From Glaciimonas sp. (GTDB taxonomy: Bacteria > Pseudomonadota > Gammaproteobacteria > Burkholderiales > Burkholderiaceae_D), in contig JABBOY010000006.1 of assembly GCA_012927585.1 (NCBI GenBank), positions 1 through 64,000 of the forward strand: a DNA stretch of 64,000 nt, read 5' to 3'. The notes under the pieces were generated by a model. That model did no database searches, was not told the origin of the DNA, and saw only the letters and a program-made list of their open reading frames with translations. Position numbers and translations under genes: made by a program. Below are positions 1 through 7,868 of the stretch, one piece after another (the stretch's first letter is position 1; the number at the start of each line of letters is the position of its first letter).

Positions 1-1
1 C

Positions 2-130
2 TACACTTTGCTACAGATATTATCGGTGTCCGTCTTCGAGAAAACCCAGCTACAGCAGGCCTTTGCGGGCAACAGCATCAACTCAAATCAGAACATTTTT
101 TCTAACCAATTGAATTTATTCAGTTTTTAA
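2..130 (+). pseudogene. C-terminal tail of an IS4-type transposase, cut by the window edge
   Basis: An open frame runs in from the left edge and stops at 130. It ends with residues reading LQILSVSVFEKTQLQQAF, then a short Asn-rich stretch and QLNLFSF. This is the usual C-terminus of IS4-group DDE transposases. Only 42 residues are inside the window, so it cannot be said whether the element is intact upstream. The sequence just after the stop, ACCGGACACTAG, may belong to the IS end. The element borders an AT-rich accessory gene pair. Confidence 0.6.
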
Positions 131-225
131 CCGGACACTAGTGATTGCACATATAATTTCTAACTAGCAGTTACTGATCAATTTTCTACTGTGCGGCCCT
201 CATTTTTTAGATAGCTTGACGTGTT

Positions 226-804
226 ATGACATTGGAAGAATTCTTAATGGCGGTTCAATCCGGCAATTCAATCGATCTGGCAGCAGAGTGTTTGCATCGG
301 GATTTCGTCCATGCTATTCCTAACGAGGTTACCTATAAGGCGTTCTTGGAGGAAGTCAGAGCAGATTACCCTTTGTCTGACCGCGTAGCAATTATGGGTT
401 CGGGGAATTGGAAGTTTAGCTTGAATCCTCATAAGAATTTTAGTGAATACCATATTCAATCAGATATTGATATTGCAATTATTTGTCGGTTGACCTTTGA
501 ACAAGCTTGGGAAGAACTAAGGACTTATCATCGGAAGAATTTTTATCTTATTTCAAGTGCCAAGAAAATTGAGATCAAGCGACATGGCGAAAATGTCTAC
601 TCTGGCTTTATATCTCCGAAATGGATACCTGGAAAATCTAGCTTGAAACTTAAATATTCGTTAAATACCAACAAGTACTCAAATGAGGCTGTGGGATACA
701 GAAGCGTAAATATGATGTATTTCAAAAATACAGATGAGGCTTTGGACTATTACGTGAGAGGCTTTGTGCTTGCTCAAAGAAAGGGATCGAATCATGAATT
801 ATGA
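226..804 (+). CDS. Nucleotidyltransferase-fold protein of unknown function
   Basis: A 192-residue protein with a probable nucleotidyltransferase core. It has a GSG at residues 58-60 and SDIDIAI at 79-85, which matches the G-S...D-x-D pattern of polymerase-beta-type and minimal nucleotidyltransferases, with Asp80 and Asp82 as likely metal ligands. No membrane segment or signal peptide is visible. It overlaps the following DUF262 gene by 11 bp, so the two are almost certainly co-translated. Base composition is clearly more AT-rich than the neighbouring metabolic genes, and an IS remnant lies just upstream, which suggests transfer. The substrate is unknown. It could modify a protein or tRNA, or act as the enzymatic half of a toxin-antitoxin or defence pair. 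Confidence 0.6.
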   Translation: MTLEEFLMAVQSGNSIDLAAECLHRDFVHAIPNEVTYKAFLEEVRADYPLSDRVAIMGSGNWKFSLNPHKNFSEYHIQSDIDIAIICRLTFEQAWEELRTYHRKNFYLISSAKKIEIKRHGENVYSGFISPKWIPGKSSLKLKYSLNTNKYSNEAVGYRSVNMMYFKNTDEALDYYVRGFVLAQRKGSNHEL

Positions 805-1813
805 CGTAAGTTTTCAAACCGTTTCTTGGTTCAATGAGAGGAAAAATGATGGAACGCTTGAAATTAGCCCCAAGTTTCAACGCCGGGCAGTTTGGCTAGA
901 AAAGGAACGGTCACTGTTAATTGAGACTTTACTAAACCAACTTCCATTTCCTGAGATTTATGTGCATGTTGAAACTAACGCGGAAACCGGAAAGCAGACA
1001 TATGCTGTAGTTGACGGGCAACAGAGAGTTACTTCCATATTGAAATTTTTGGATAATGAATTTTCGTTACCTAAAAATGATTTTTGGAATGGAGAGTATT
1101 TTCGAGATTTGAATAGTGAAATCAAAGGTCGATTTTGGGATTATAAGGTCGTTGTCAGGTCACTTCGACAAACTAATGATGAAGAAATTAGAAGTCTGTT
1201 TACGAAACTCAATACAAATAACATCGCGCTAAACGACCAAGAGCTGCGAAATGCCCGATATGTGGGACGCTTTAAAGATTTAGCTGAGCGCTTGGCTGAT
1301 AACCCATTTTTTCAATCGATAGGACTTTTTACGCCCCGCGATGTTAGGCGCATGCTCGATATCGAATATGTCAGTGAATTGCTCGTACGCCAAATTGCCG
1401 GCATCAACAATAAAAAAGATCTTTTGGACGATCTCTATATTGAGTTTGATGAAGATTTTCCTTTGGAAGCAACCTATGAAGATGAATTTAATGTGGGCAT
1501 TAATTTGGCTAGGTCGGTAATCACATCTGAAAACCAAGGCATTTTTAAGTCAAAAGGCAACTTTTATTCCTTGTTTGGCGTATGCGTTGATTATTTTAGG
1601 ACGACCAAAAAAAACCAATTTTCCAGAGTTTTTGATATTGAGAAGCAGATTTCAGATCTTGTGCTAAGAGCCAAAGCGAATGATTTTGATGCTGGTATTC
1701 CGGACATAAAATTGTATTCTGACGTATCGACGAGATCGACATCCGACAAATCGCGCAGAGCGGAACGTGAACGAATTTTGCTGTCAATCATTCGCAAAAT
1801 TGAAGGATTTTGA
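794..1813 (+). CDS. DUF262 (GmrSD N-terminal/ParB-like) protein
   Basis: A 339-residue protein. ATG 794 was chosen over an upstream start at 764 because AAAGGGA lies 7 nt before it. The first 90 residues carry the DUF262 pattern: FQRRAVW at 28-34, then VVDGQQRVTSIL at 72-83, with DGQQR as the signature ParB-like nucleotide-binding motif. It is followed by LFTKLNTNNIALNDQELRNA, also typical. The C-terminal HNH nuclease domain (DUF1524) of GmrSD type IV restriction enzymes is not visible, so this is a stand-alone DUF262 protein. DUF262 proteins are frequent in phage-defence loci. Together with the nucleotidyltransferase-like partner it forms a candidate two-gene accessory system. Confidence 0.75.
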   Translation: MNYDVSFQTVSWFNERKNDGTLEISPKFQRRAVWLEKERSLLIETLLNQLPFPEIYVHVETNAETGKQTYAVVDGQQRVTSILKFLDNEFSLPKNDFWNGEYFRDLNSEIKGRFWDYKVVVRSLRQTNDEEIRSLFTKLNTNNIALNDQELRNARYVGRFKDLAERLADNPFFQSIGLFTPRDVRRMLDIEYVSELLVRQIAGINNKKDLLDDLYIEFDEDFPLEATYEDEFNVGINLARSVITSENQGIFKSKGNFYSLFGVCVDYFRTTKKNQFSRVFDIEKQISDLVLRAKANDFDAGIPDIKLYSDVSTRSTSDKSRRAERERILLSIIRKIEGF

Positions 1814-1979
1814 GTAGTGTTAGTGGGATGGTTTCAGTGTTTTTCACTCAGACAATCAGACCTGTGCGAAACGTCTCGTAGGTCGGCTGATACGACGAAG
1901 TATTATTCTTCTGCAGAAGGCGAAGGGCGAGCTTGGCTCAATTACCGTCATCCAATCAGCAGAGCGCTTTTGAATGAAC

Positions 1980-3473
1980 TTACGCCGGCCAGTGCCTCTT
2001 GATGATGCCGGCCAGCTTATCGAAGGCAGGCGCGATTTGTTCGTTCGATACGCAGGCATACCCCAGCATCAGGCCGCGTTTGGCGCTGACCGCTTGCATG
2101 TAATAGCCGGATAAGGGGAGGGCTATGATGCCGGCAGCGCGGGCTTCGCGGCTGATGGCAAAGTCGTCGCAGCTGGCCGGTAGATGCAATGTCAGATGCA
2201 GCCCGGCGTCGGCGTTGGAAAAATCGATAGTGTCGCTAAAATGGCGTGCGATTGCCTGTTGCAGCAAGCGCAGGCGCTCGCCGTACAACACCCGCATGCG
2301 CCGGATGTGCGAGGCAAAATAACCTTCCGTCATGAAGTCTGCCAATATCGCCTGCATAAAGACTTGACCGCCGCGATATAGCTCCGAGTGCCCGGTGGCG
2401 AAGGCGTCCGACAAGGATTCCGGCACCACCAGAAAGCCGATCCGCAGTCCAGGAAATATGGTCTTGCTGAAAGTGCCCATGTACAGCACGCGCTCGTGCG
2501 TATCGAGACCCTGTAGCGAAGCTAGCGGCCGGCTGCCGTAACGGAATTCGCTGTCGTAATCATCTTCCATGATCCACGCTTTATGCGCCGCGGCATATTC
2601 CAGCAGCAGGCGTCGGCGTGACAGGCTCATGATGGTGCCGAGCGGATATTGATGCGAAGGCGTCACAAATATAAAGCGCGGTGGATGCGTCGGGTGCAAC
2701 GCATCGGTCTGGTGCACCTGCATTCCTTCGGCATCCACTTCGATTGGCACCGGCGTAATGCCCAGCGATTTGCACACGCTGCGGGTGCCCCAGTAGCAAG
2801 GTTCCTCGACCCAGGCGCGGTCGCCATGCTCGCCCAGCAACTTGGCAGCCAGATCAATTGACTGATGGATTCCAGTGGTAATGATGATTTGGCCGGTGCG
2901 GCAATTGACTGAGCGCGCTACCCGCAGGTATTCGGCAATGGCTTCCCGCAGCGGCAAGTAACCGCCGTTCTGGCCGTAGGTCAGCAGCTCGGCGCGTGAA
3001 CGGCGCCAGTGTTTATTTTGCAGGCGGCTCCATACCTTGCTGGGGAATTGCGTGACATCCGGCACGCCCGGCATGAACGCGCCCCATTGCAAGGCACTCA
3101 CGCCGGCGCGCTGGATCAGTTGCGCGCCGCGGTTGGACAAGCCGACCTGGCCCAGATGGTCTGTGTCGCTGCGGCTGTTCCGGCAGATATCGACAATCTG
3201 GTCCGGCACCGTATCGGCAATAAAAGTGCCGGCACCGGCGCGCGTTTCCAGATAACCCTCGGCGATCAATTGTTCGTAGGCGTGGGTTACGGTATTGCGC
3301 GACATCGCCAACTCGCGCGCCAGTTCGCGCGAGGATGGCAGCTGCAATCCGGCCGGTAATTGATGCGATAAGGTAGCTTCGCGCAGCACTTGGTAAATCT
3401 GGCGATTGACCGGCTGACCGGTGGCACGATCAATGCGCTGCAATAAAAAATCCGGTAACGAGGCTATACGCAA
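1980..3473 (-). CDS. MocR/GabR-family regulator (GntR HTH + aminotransferase domain)
   Basis: A 497-residue fused regulator. An N-terminal GntR winged helix covers about residues 15-86, with LPSSRELARELAMSRNTVTH at 45-64. A class I aminotransferase-like domain follows to the C-terminus, with EDDYDSEFRYG near 303 and the PLP lysine in GTFSKTIFPG (Lys337). MocR proteins bind PLP and often sense an amino acid or its aldimine. It is divergent from gabT with a 303 bp gap, and the adjacent genes take up and degrade GABA. The likely role is therefore control of gabT and the transporter/gabD genes, as GabR does in Bacillus. PdxR-type control of PLP synthesis is the alternative, but no pdx gene is nearby. 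Confidence 0.85.
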   Translation of the reverse strand: MRIASLPDFLLQRIDRATGQPVNRQIYQVLREATLSHQLPAGLQLPSSRELARELAMSRNTVTHAYEQLIAEGYLETRAGAGTFIADTVPDQIVDICRNSRSDTDHLGQVGLSNRGAQLIQRAGVSALQWGAFMPGVPDVTQFPSKVWSRLQNKHWRRSRAELLTYGQNGGYLPLREAIAEYLRVARSVNCRTGQIIITTGIHQSIDLAAKLLGEHGDRAWVEEPCYWGTRSVCKSLGITPVPIEVDAEGMQVHQTDALHPTHPPRFIFVTPSHQYPLGTIMSLSRRRLLLEYAAAHKAWIMEDDYDSEFRYGSRPLASLQGLDTHERVLYMGTFSKTIFPGLRIGFLVVPESLSDAFATGHSELYRGGQVFMQAILADFMTEGYFASHIRRMRVLYGERLRLLQQAIARHFSDTIDFSNADAGLHLTLHLPASCDDFAISREARAAGIIALPLSGYYMQAVSAKRGLMLGYACVSNEQIAPAFDKLAGIIKRHWPA

Positions 3474-3602
3474 AGTGGCTCCATCAAATAAATCAAACTG
3501 GCTCTAAAGTATAACGCCAGAATCCTATTAATATAGATCCACAGAATCACCAGCGGAGTCGATAAGATGCTGGCCACAAGCCAGTCTCCATAACAAATGC
3601 AT

Positions 3603-3661
3603 GGAGTATGCTTAAAAACACCATGCTCGCCGCATTATTAATATGCGCTATTAAAAAATAC
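3603..3661 (-). repeat. Copy R0 of a ~60 bp dispersed intergenic repeat
   Basis: On the minus strand it reads TATTTTTTAATA, then the 19 bp near-palindrome GCGCATATTAATAATGCGG (3630-3648), 20 nt, then ATACTCC (3603-3609). The same architecture recurs at 21431, 33165, 33622, 48296, 58293 and 62268. It occupies the MocR-gabT intergenic region. Confidence 0.75.
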
Positions 3662-3665
3662 AGGC

Positions 3666-3731
3666 GCTAGTGTAGATAAAGTCCACATCGTTTCTACGCG
3701 AAAATACGGGCTTCACGGGCTCTACACTAGC
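3666..3731. promoter_or_regulatory. 11 bp perfect inverted repeat in the MocR-gabT divergent region
   Basis: GCTAGTGTAGA (3666-3676) and its exact complement TCTACACTAGC (3721-3731) lie 44 nt apart, 46 nt before the gabT start. The position suits an operator for the divergent MocR protein or a looped repressor site. MocR operators are often paired repeats. The identity of the binder is inferred from location only. Confidence 0.45.
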
Positions 3732-3776
3732 TCCGCAGGTTACGCCTTAGTTAAAAATAAAATTACTGGAGAAATC

Positions 3777-5048
3777 ATGGAATTGAGCAACCAAGCCCTG
3801 CATCAGCGTAAAGAAGCCGCCACCGTGCGCGGCGTCGGTGTGATGACCCAGATCTATGTCGATCATGCCAAAAATTCCGAATTATGGGATGTCGAAGGCC
3901 GCCGCTATATCGACTTCACCGGCGGCATCGGCGTGCTCAATACCGGTCATTGCCATCCGAAAATCATCGCTGCAGTAGAGGCCCAGCTGAAAAAATTCAC
4001 CCACACTTGCTATCAGATATTCCCCTATCAGGGCTATGTGGAATTAGCCGAAAAGCTCAATCAGCTAACACCCGGCAGCCATGCAAAACGCACCGCGCTG
4101 TTTTCGACCGGTGCCGAAGCAGCCGAAAATGCAGTCAAGATTGCCCGTGTTGCCACCGGCCGCAGCGGCATCATCGCTTTTTCCGGCGCGTTTCACGGCC
4201 GCACCATGATGGGCATGGCGCTGACCGGCAAAGTGGTACCGTACAAAGTGGGTTTCGGCCCGTTCCCGTCCGACGTTTATCACGTACCGTTTCCAGTGGC
4301 GCTACATGGCGTGACGGTGGAGGATTCCTTGCAGGCGCTAGACCGCTTGTTCAAGGCCGACATCGATCCGAAACGGGTCGCCGCGATTATTATCGAACCG
4401 GTGCAGGGCGAGGGCGGCTTCTATCCGACGCCGCCGGAATTCATGCGCGAACTGCGCGCAATCTGCGACTTGCATGGCATTTTGCTGGTAATCGATGAAG
4501 TGCAAAGCGGTTTCGCTCGTACCGGAAAAATGTTCGCCATCGAGCATTACGACGTAGTGCCGGACATGCTGATGATGGCGAAAAGTCTGGCTGGCGGTTT
4601 CCCGTTGTCAGCCCTGACCGGCCGCGCGGAAATCATGGATGTGGCAAATCCGGGCGGCCTGGGCGGCACCTACGCCGGTAATCCGCTGGCAGTGGCGGCG
4701 GCGCTGGCGGTGATCGACGTGATCGAGGAAGAAGGCTTGATAACGCGTGCCAACCAGCTCGGTACGCAGTTGCGCAGTACGCTGGAAGGCTTGCGTTCGC
4801 AAGTGCCGGAAATCGCCGAAGTGCGCGGTCTGGGTGCAATGATCGCAGTCGAATTCAATTATCCTGAAAGCAAGAAGCCGAACCCGGAATTCACCAAGAA
4901 AGTACAAGCCAGGGCGCAGGAGCTTGGCTTGGTATTGCTGACCTGCGGCACTTACTACAATGTAATTCGTTTTTTGATGCCGCTCACGATTCAGCCGGAA
5001 GTGTTTGAAGAAGGTTTGCAGAAACTGGCGCTTGCCATGAAAGCATAA
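3777..5048 (+). CDS. gabT: 4-aminobutyrate--2-oxoglutarate aminotransferase
   Basis: A 423-residue class III PLP aminotransferase of the usual GabT length. It transfers the amino group of GABA to 2-oxoglutarate, giving succinate semialdehyde and glutamate in the cytoplasm. Visible marks are FSTGAEAAENAVKIA (about 109-123), VIDEVQSGFARTG (238-250, Asp240 contacting the PLP ring nitrogen) and MMAKSLAGGFPLSA with the Schiff-base Lys269. GGAG sits 5 nt before ATG 3777. gabD, which oxidises the product, lies 5 kb downstream beyond a transporter operon, so the block is a complete GABA-to-succinate route. 5-aminovalerate is a common alternative substrate for this family. Confidence 0.93.
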   Translation: MELSNQALHQRKEAATVRGVGVMTQIYVDHAKNSELWDVEGRRYIDFTGGIGVLNTGHCHPKIIAAVEAQLKKFTHTCYQIFPYQGYVELAEKLNQLTPGSHAKRTALFSTGAEAAENAVKIARVATGRSGIIAFSGAFHGRTMMGMALTGKVVPYKVGFGPFPSDVYHVPFPVALHGVTVEDSLQALDRLFKADIDPKRVAAIIIEPVQGEGGFYPTPPEFMRELRAICDLHGILLVIDEVQSGFARTGKMFAIEHYDVVPDMLMMAKSLAGGFPLSALTGRAEIMDVANPGGLGGTYAGNPLAVAAALAVIDVIEEEGLITRANQLGTQLRSTLEGLRSQVPEIAEVRGLGAMIAVEFNYPESKKPNPEFTKKVQARAQELGLVLLTCGTYYNVIRFLMPLTIQPEVFEEGLQKLALAMKA

Positions 5049-5114
5049 GCGGTATCGGCTTTATCGCAACGCAAGGACCAGAGCAATTGCAATTGCCGAC
5101 CTTGATTTACATGG

Positions 5115-5184
5115 AAGACTTACGCATGATCAAGAAGTGCGGCTTCGGAAGCTACGCTGCTTAATCGTATTTTGCGTAAGTCTT
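5115..5184. repeat. 12 bp perfect inverted repeat between gabT and the transporter
   Basis: AAGACTTACGCA (5115-5126) pairs exactly with TGCGTAAGTCTT (5173-5184) across 46 nt. The loop contains a small CTTCGGAAG hairpin. There is no T-tract, so this is not a standard intrinsic terminator. It may be a processing or attenuation structure in the gabT 3' region, an operator, or the ends of a tiny inserted element. Confidence 0.5.
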
Positions 5185-5210
5185 AACCTATAAGAATGGA
5201 GACGAGACAC

Positions 5211-5324
5211 ATGTACCACAAACAAATCCCACCACAATCAGCCATCCGCATGGCTGGCCACTTCGTTGTGCCATCTGCCGGGCAGACTGCGCACAATGAA
5301 ACGCCGCACCCATCGCACTCCTGA
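5211..5324 (+). CDS. Possible 37-residue leader peptide
   Basis: A short frame starts at ATG 5211 with a GGAG 9 nt upstream and ends at 5324, 82 nt before the transporter ATPase start. The peptide is rich in His and Pro (for example a C-terminal TPHPSHS) and has no recognised domain. Because it lies between a strong inverted repeat and an ABC operon it could be a regulatory leader. It could equally be chance: only the ribosome-binding site supports it. Confidence 0.25.
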   Translation: MYHKQIPPQSAIRMAGHFVVPSAGQTAHNETPHPSHS

Positions 5325-5406
5325 GCGCAGCGCCATATCCGGCGCCGGCAGGTTTTAGATGGATGAATAAGTTTTGACAGATTTCTGGCGTCATGGAGAA
5401 CCCATT

Positions 5407-6528
5407 TTGAATCAGGCAACTACCGCAATGCATCCTGTGCGCGACACGCTGGTCGCCTTTAAAGGTGTCCAAAAAACCTACGATGGCGAAAATTTGGTCG
5501 TCAAACATCTGGATCTGGATATTCAGCGCGGCGAATTCCTGACCTTGCTGGGGCCGTCCGGCTCCGGCAAGACCACTTGCCTTATGATGCTGGCCGGCTT
5601 CGAGTTTCCCACCGGCGGCGAAATTCTTCTGGACGGGCAATTACTCAACAAAGTGCCGCCGCACAAGCGCAACATCGGCATGGTGTTCCAGAACTACGCG
5701 TTGTTTCCGCACATGACGGTGGGGCAGAATGTGGCTTACCCGCTGCAAGTGCGCGGTATGGCTGCCAGCGCCCGCGCTGAAAAAGTCAAGCAAGCGCTCG
5801 ACATGGTGCAGATGGGTAATTTCGCCGAACGCTATCCGGCCCAACTATCCGGCGGTCAGCAGCAACGCATTGCACTGGCGCGCGCATTGGTGTTCGACCC
5901 GAAGCTGGTGCTGATGGATGAACCGCTCGGCGCACTCGACAAGCAGTTGCGCGAGCACATGCAACTGGAATTGAAAGCGCTGCACAAGCGGCTCGGCGTC
6001 ACCTTCGTGTATGTCACTCACGATCAAAGCGAAGCGTTGACGATGTCGGATCGGGTCGCGGTATTCGATCAGGGCATCATCCAGCAATTGGCGGTAGTGG
6101 ATCGACTGTACGAATACCCTGAAAACCAGTTTGTGGCCGGCTTCATTGGCGACAACAACCGCTTTGTCGGCACACTTGAATCGGTGTCCGGCCCGCTGGC
6201 TAATGTGCGCCTGCCGGATGGCTCGGTGCTCACCGGCACCAACGCCAATGCTGCGTCGGTCGGACAAGCCGCAGTCGCCTGTATCCGCCCCGAGCGCATC
6301 AGCTTGGTAGCGCTGGATGCGGCCGGTTCGGCCACGCCAAATGCGCTGCGGGTGCGTGTCGCTGGGTTGATTTATTTCGGCGACCATGTGCGGGTGCGTT
6401 GTGCATTGGCGCATCAGGATGATTGTTTCGTCAAGTTGACTTTGGGCGACCCGGCGCTGTCGGGATTAACCGAGGGAACGCAGGTGGCGCTGGAGCTGAG
6501 CCCGGAGCGTTTGCGTATTTTTGTTTAA
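5407..6528 (+). CDS. ABC transporter ATP-binding protein, polyamine/GABA type (PotA-like)
   Basis: A 373-residue ATPase. TTG 5407 was chosen because GGAG lies 8 nt before it; a TTG at 5374 has no such site. Walker A GPSGSGKTT is at 49-57, the Q-loop reads FQNYALF, the signature LSGGQQQR is at about 147-154, Walker B LVLMDEPLGALD at about 167-178, and the switch histidine is in THDQSEA. A TOBE domain fills the last 100 residues. It powers import for the binding protein and two permeases that follow. The family covers putrescine, spermidine and GABA carriers. The position between gabT and gabD favours GABA or a closely related amine. Confidence 0.88.
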   Translation: MNQATTAMHPVRDTLVAFKGVQKTYDGENLVVKHLDLDIQRGEFLTLLGPSGSGKTTCLMMLAGFEFPTGGEILLDGQLLNKVPPHKRNIGMVFQNYALFPHMTVGQNVAYPLQVRGMAASARAEKVKQALDMVQMGNFAERYPAQLSGGQQQRIALARALVFDPKLVLMDEPLGALDKQLREHMQLELKALHKRLGVTFVYVTHDQSEALTMSDRVAVFDQGIIQQLAVVDRLYEYPENQFVAGFIGDNNRFVGTLESVSGPLANVRLPDGSVLTGTNANAASVGQAAVACIRPERISLVALDAAGSATPNALRVRVAGLIYFGDHVRVRCALAHQDDCFVKLTLGDPALSGLTEGTQVALELSPERLRIFV

Positions 6529-6594
6529 TAGCAGTACGTTGTTGTAGATGAAAGCAATAAGCATTAGTCAATAGGCAGTAAGAAATGGAAAGAG

Positions 6595-6657
6595 GTAGGG
6601 CGCGCCACGCGCACCAATGCAGCCGTCAGCGGTAATGATGCGCATGGTGCACCCTAT
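6595..6657. repeat. REP-like imperfect inverted repeat
   Basis: GTAGGGCGCGCCACGCGCAC opens the element at 6595 and the inverted, diverged form GCGCATGGTGCACCCTAT closes it at 6657. It lies between the ATPase and binding-protein genes. The ends resemble the GTAGGGCGGGTGCAACCCGC units around the RAYT gene at 58.4 kb, so it may be a diverged REP pair of the same class. It may also stabilise or separate parts of the operon mRNA. Confidence 0.55.
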
Positions 6658-6706
6658 TTCTGCCCCGTTTGTTTCATCCCAAACCATAAAATAATGAGGA
6701 GTTGCA

Positions 6707-7756
6707 ATGAGACTGTTAATCAAACCTATCCTGGCTTCAGCAGCATTGTCCGTTGGTCTGGTCGGCCTGGCCGGCCAGACACAGGCAGCGGAAATCACGG
6801 TCGTGAATTTTGGCGGCGCCAATGGCGCCGCACAAAAAACAGCGTACATCGAGCCGTTCGAAAAAATGACAGGCAATAAAGTGGTGGCGGTGGCATACAA
6901 CAGCGAACTGGCCAAACTCAAGGCCATGGTCGAAACGAAAAACGTCAGCTGGGATGTGCTGGAAATCGAAGCCGGCGTTATTGGCCGTGCCTGCGAAGAA
7001 GGCTTGCTGGAAAAAATCGACTTCAGCAAAATCGGCAAGAAAGCGGACTTTCTGCCGGAAGCGATTCAGGAATGCGGGGTTGGTACTTTCGTCTGGTCTA
7101 CCGTACTGGCATATAACGCGGATAAGCTAAAGACTGCGCCTACCGGCTGGGCCGATTTCTGGAACGTCAAAAAATTCCCTGGCAAGCGCAGCATGCGCAA
7201 GGGCGCTCGTTATAACCTGGAATTCGCCTTGATGGCCGATGGGGTACCGACCAAGGATGTCTACAAAGTACTGGCAACCAAGTCCGGGGTGGAGCGCGCA
7301 TTCAAGAAACTCGATGAACTCAAACCTAATATCCAATGGTGGGAAGCCGGTGCGCAGCCGCCGCAATTCCTGGTGGCCGGCGATGTGGTGATGACCACTG
7401 CCTACAATGGCCGGATTGATTCGGCTCAGCGCGAAGGCAAGAACCTGCAAGTCGTCTGGGCCGGCAGCATCTATGACCTCGATTACTGGGCGATCCCGAA
7501 GGGTTCGCCAAATAAGGTCGCCGCTGAAAAATTCATCGCCTACGCCAGTTCGCCGGAAGCGCAAAAGAACTATGCCGGCAAAATTGCTTACGGCCCTACC
7601 AACAACAATGCGTTGAAGCTGCTGGATGCAAAAACGCTGGCAGGTCTGCCGACTTCGGCAAAAAATGCGAAGGATGCGGTCGGGAATGATTTGAAATTCT
7701 GGACCGATCATGGCGAAGATCTGGAGCAGCGTTTCACTGCATGGGCAGTTCAATAA
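6707..7756 (+). CDS. Periplasmic binding protein of the polyamine/GABA ABC transporter
   Basis: A 349-residue PotD/PotF-class solute-binding protein. It starts with a signal peptide of about 27 residues, with cleavage after TQA in GLAGQTQAAEITVV, so it acts in the periplasm. The mature part begins with the ITVVNFGG strand and includes YNSELAKLKAMVE, VLAYNADKL and DLDYWAIPKGSPNK, all typical of this extracellular solute-binding family. GAGGAG precedes the ATG. The ligand is not readable from sequence; the gabT/gabD context suggests GABA, a polyamine or a lactam-derived amino acid. A strong terminator follows at 7812. Confidence 0.87.
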   Translation: MRLLIKPILASAALSVGLVGLAGQTQAAEITVVNFGGANGAAQKTAYIEPFEKMTGNKVVAVAYNSELAKLKAMVETKNVSWDVLEIEAGVIGRACEEGLLEKIDFSKIGKKADFLPEAIQECGVGTFVWSTVLAYNADKLKTAPTGWADFWNVKKFPGKRSMRKGARYNLEFALMADGVPTKDVYKVLATKSGVERAFKKLDELKPNIQWWEAGAQPPQFLVAGDVVMTTAYNGRIDSAQREGKNLQVVWAGSIYDLDYWAIPKGSPNKVAAEKFIAYASSPEAQKNYAGKIAYGPTNNNALKLLDAKTLAGLPTSAKNAKDAVGNDLKFWTDHGEDLEQRFTAWAVQ

Positions 7757-7811
7757 AGAGTCTCCTCGCTCGTCGCGCAATTCCCGCAAGGGTGATGCGT
7801 GACGGGTTTCG

Positions 7812-7847
7812 ATGCTGCCCATGGCGGCTTTGTGGGCAGCATTTTTA
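7812..7847 (+). terminator. Intrinsic terminator inside the transporter operon
   Basis: A perfect 10 bp stem, ATGCTGCCCA (7812-7821) with TGGGCAGCAT (7833-7842), an 11 nt loop and a TTTTATT tail. It sits between the binding-protein stop and the first permease. Partial termination here would give more binding protein than membrane components. Confidence 0.8.
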
Positions 7848-7868
7848 TTACCATTGGCGTCTTGAATT

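Noticed and set aside
1817-2002. 61-codon plus-strand frame after the DUF262 gene
   Set aside because: No ribosome-binding site or recognisable content; overlaps the MocR 3' end.
5374-5406. TTG 5374 as start of the transporter ATPase
   Set aside because: No Shine-Dalgarno; TTG 5407 has GGAG at 8 nt spacing.
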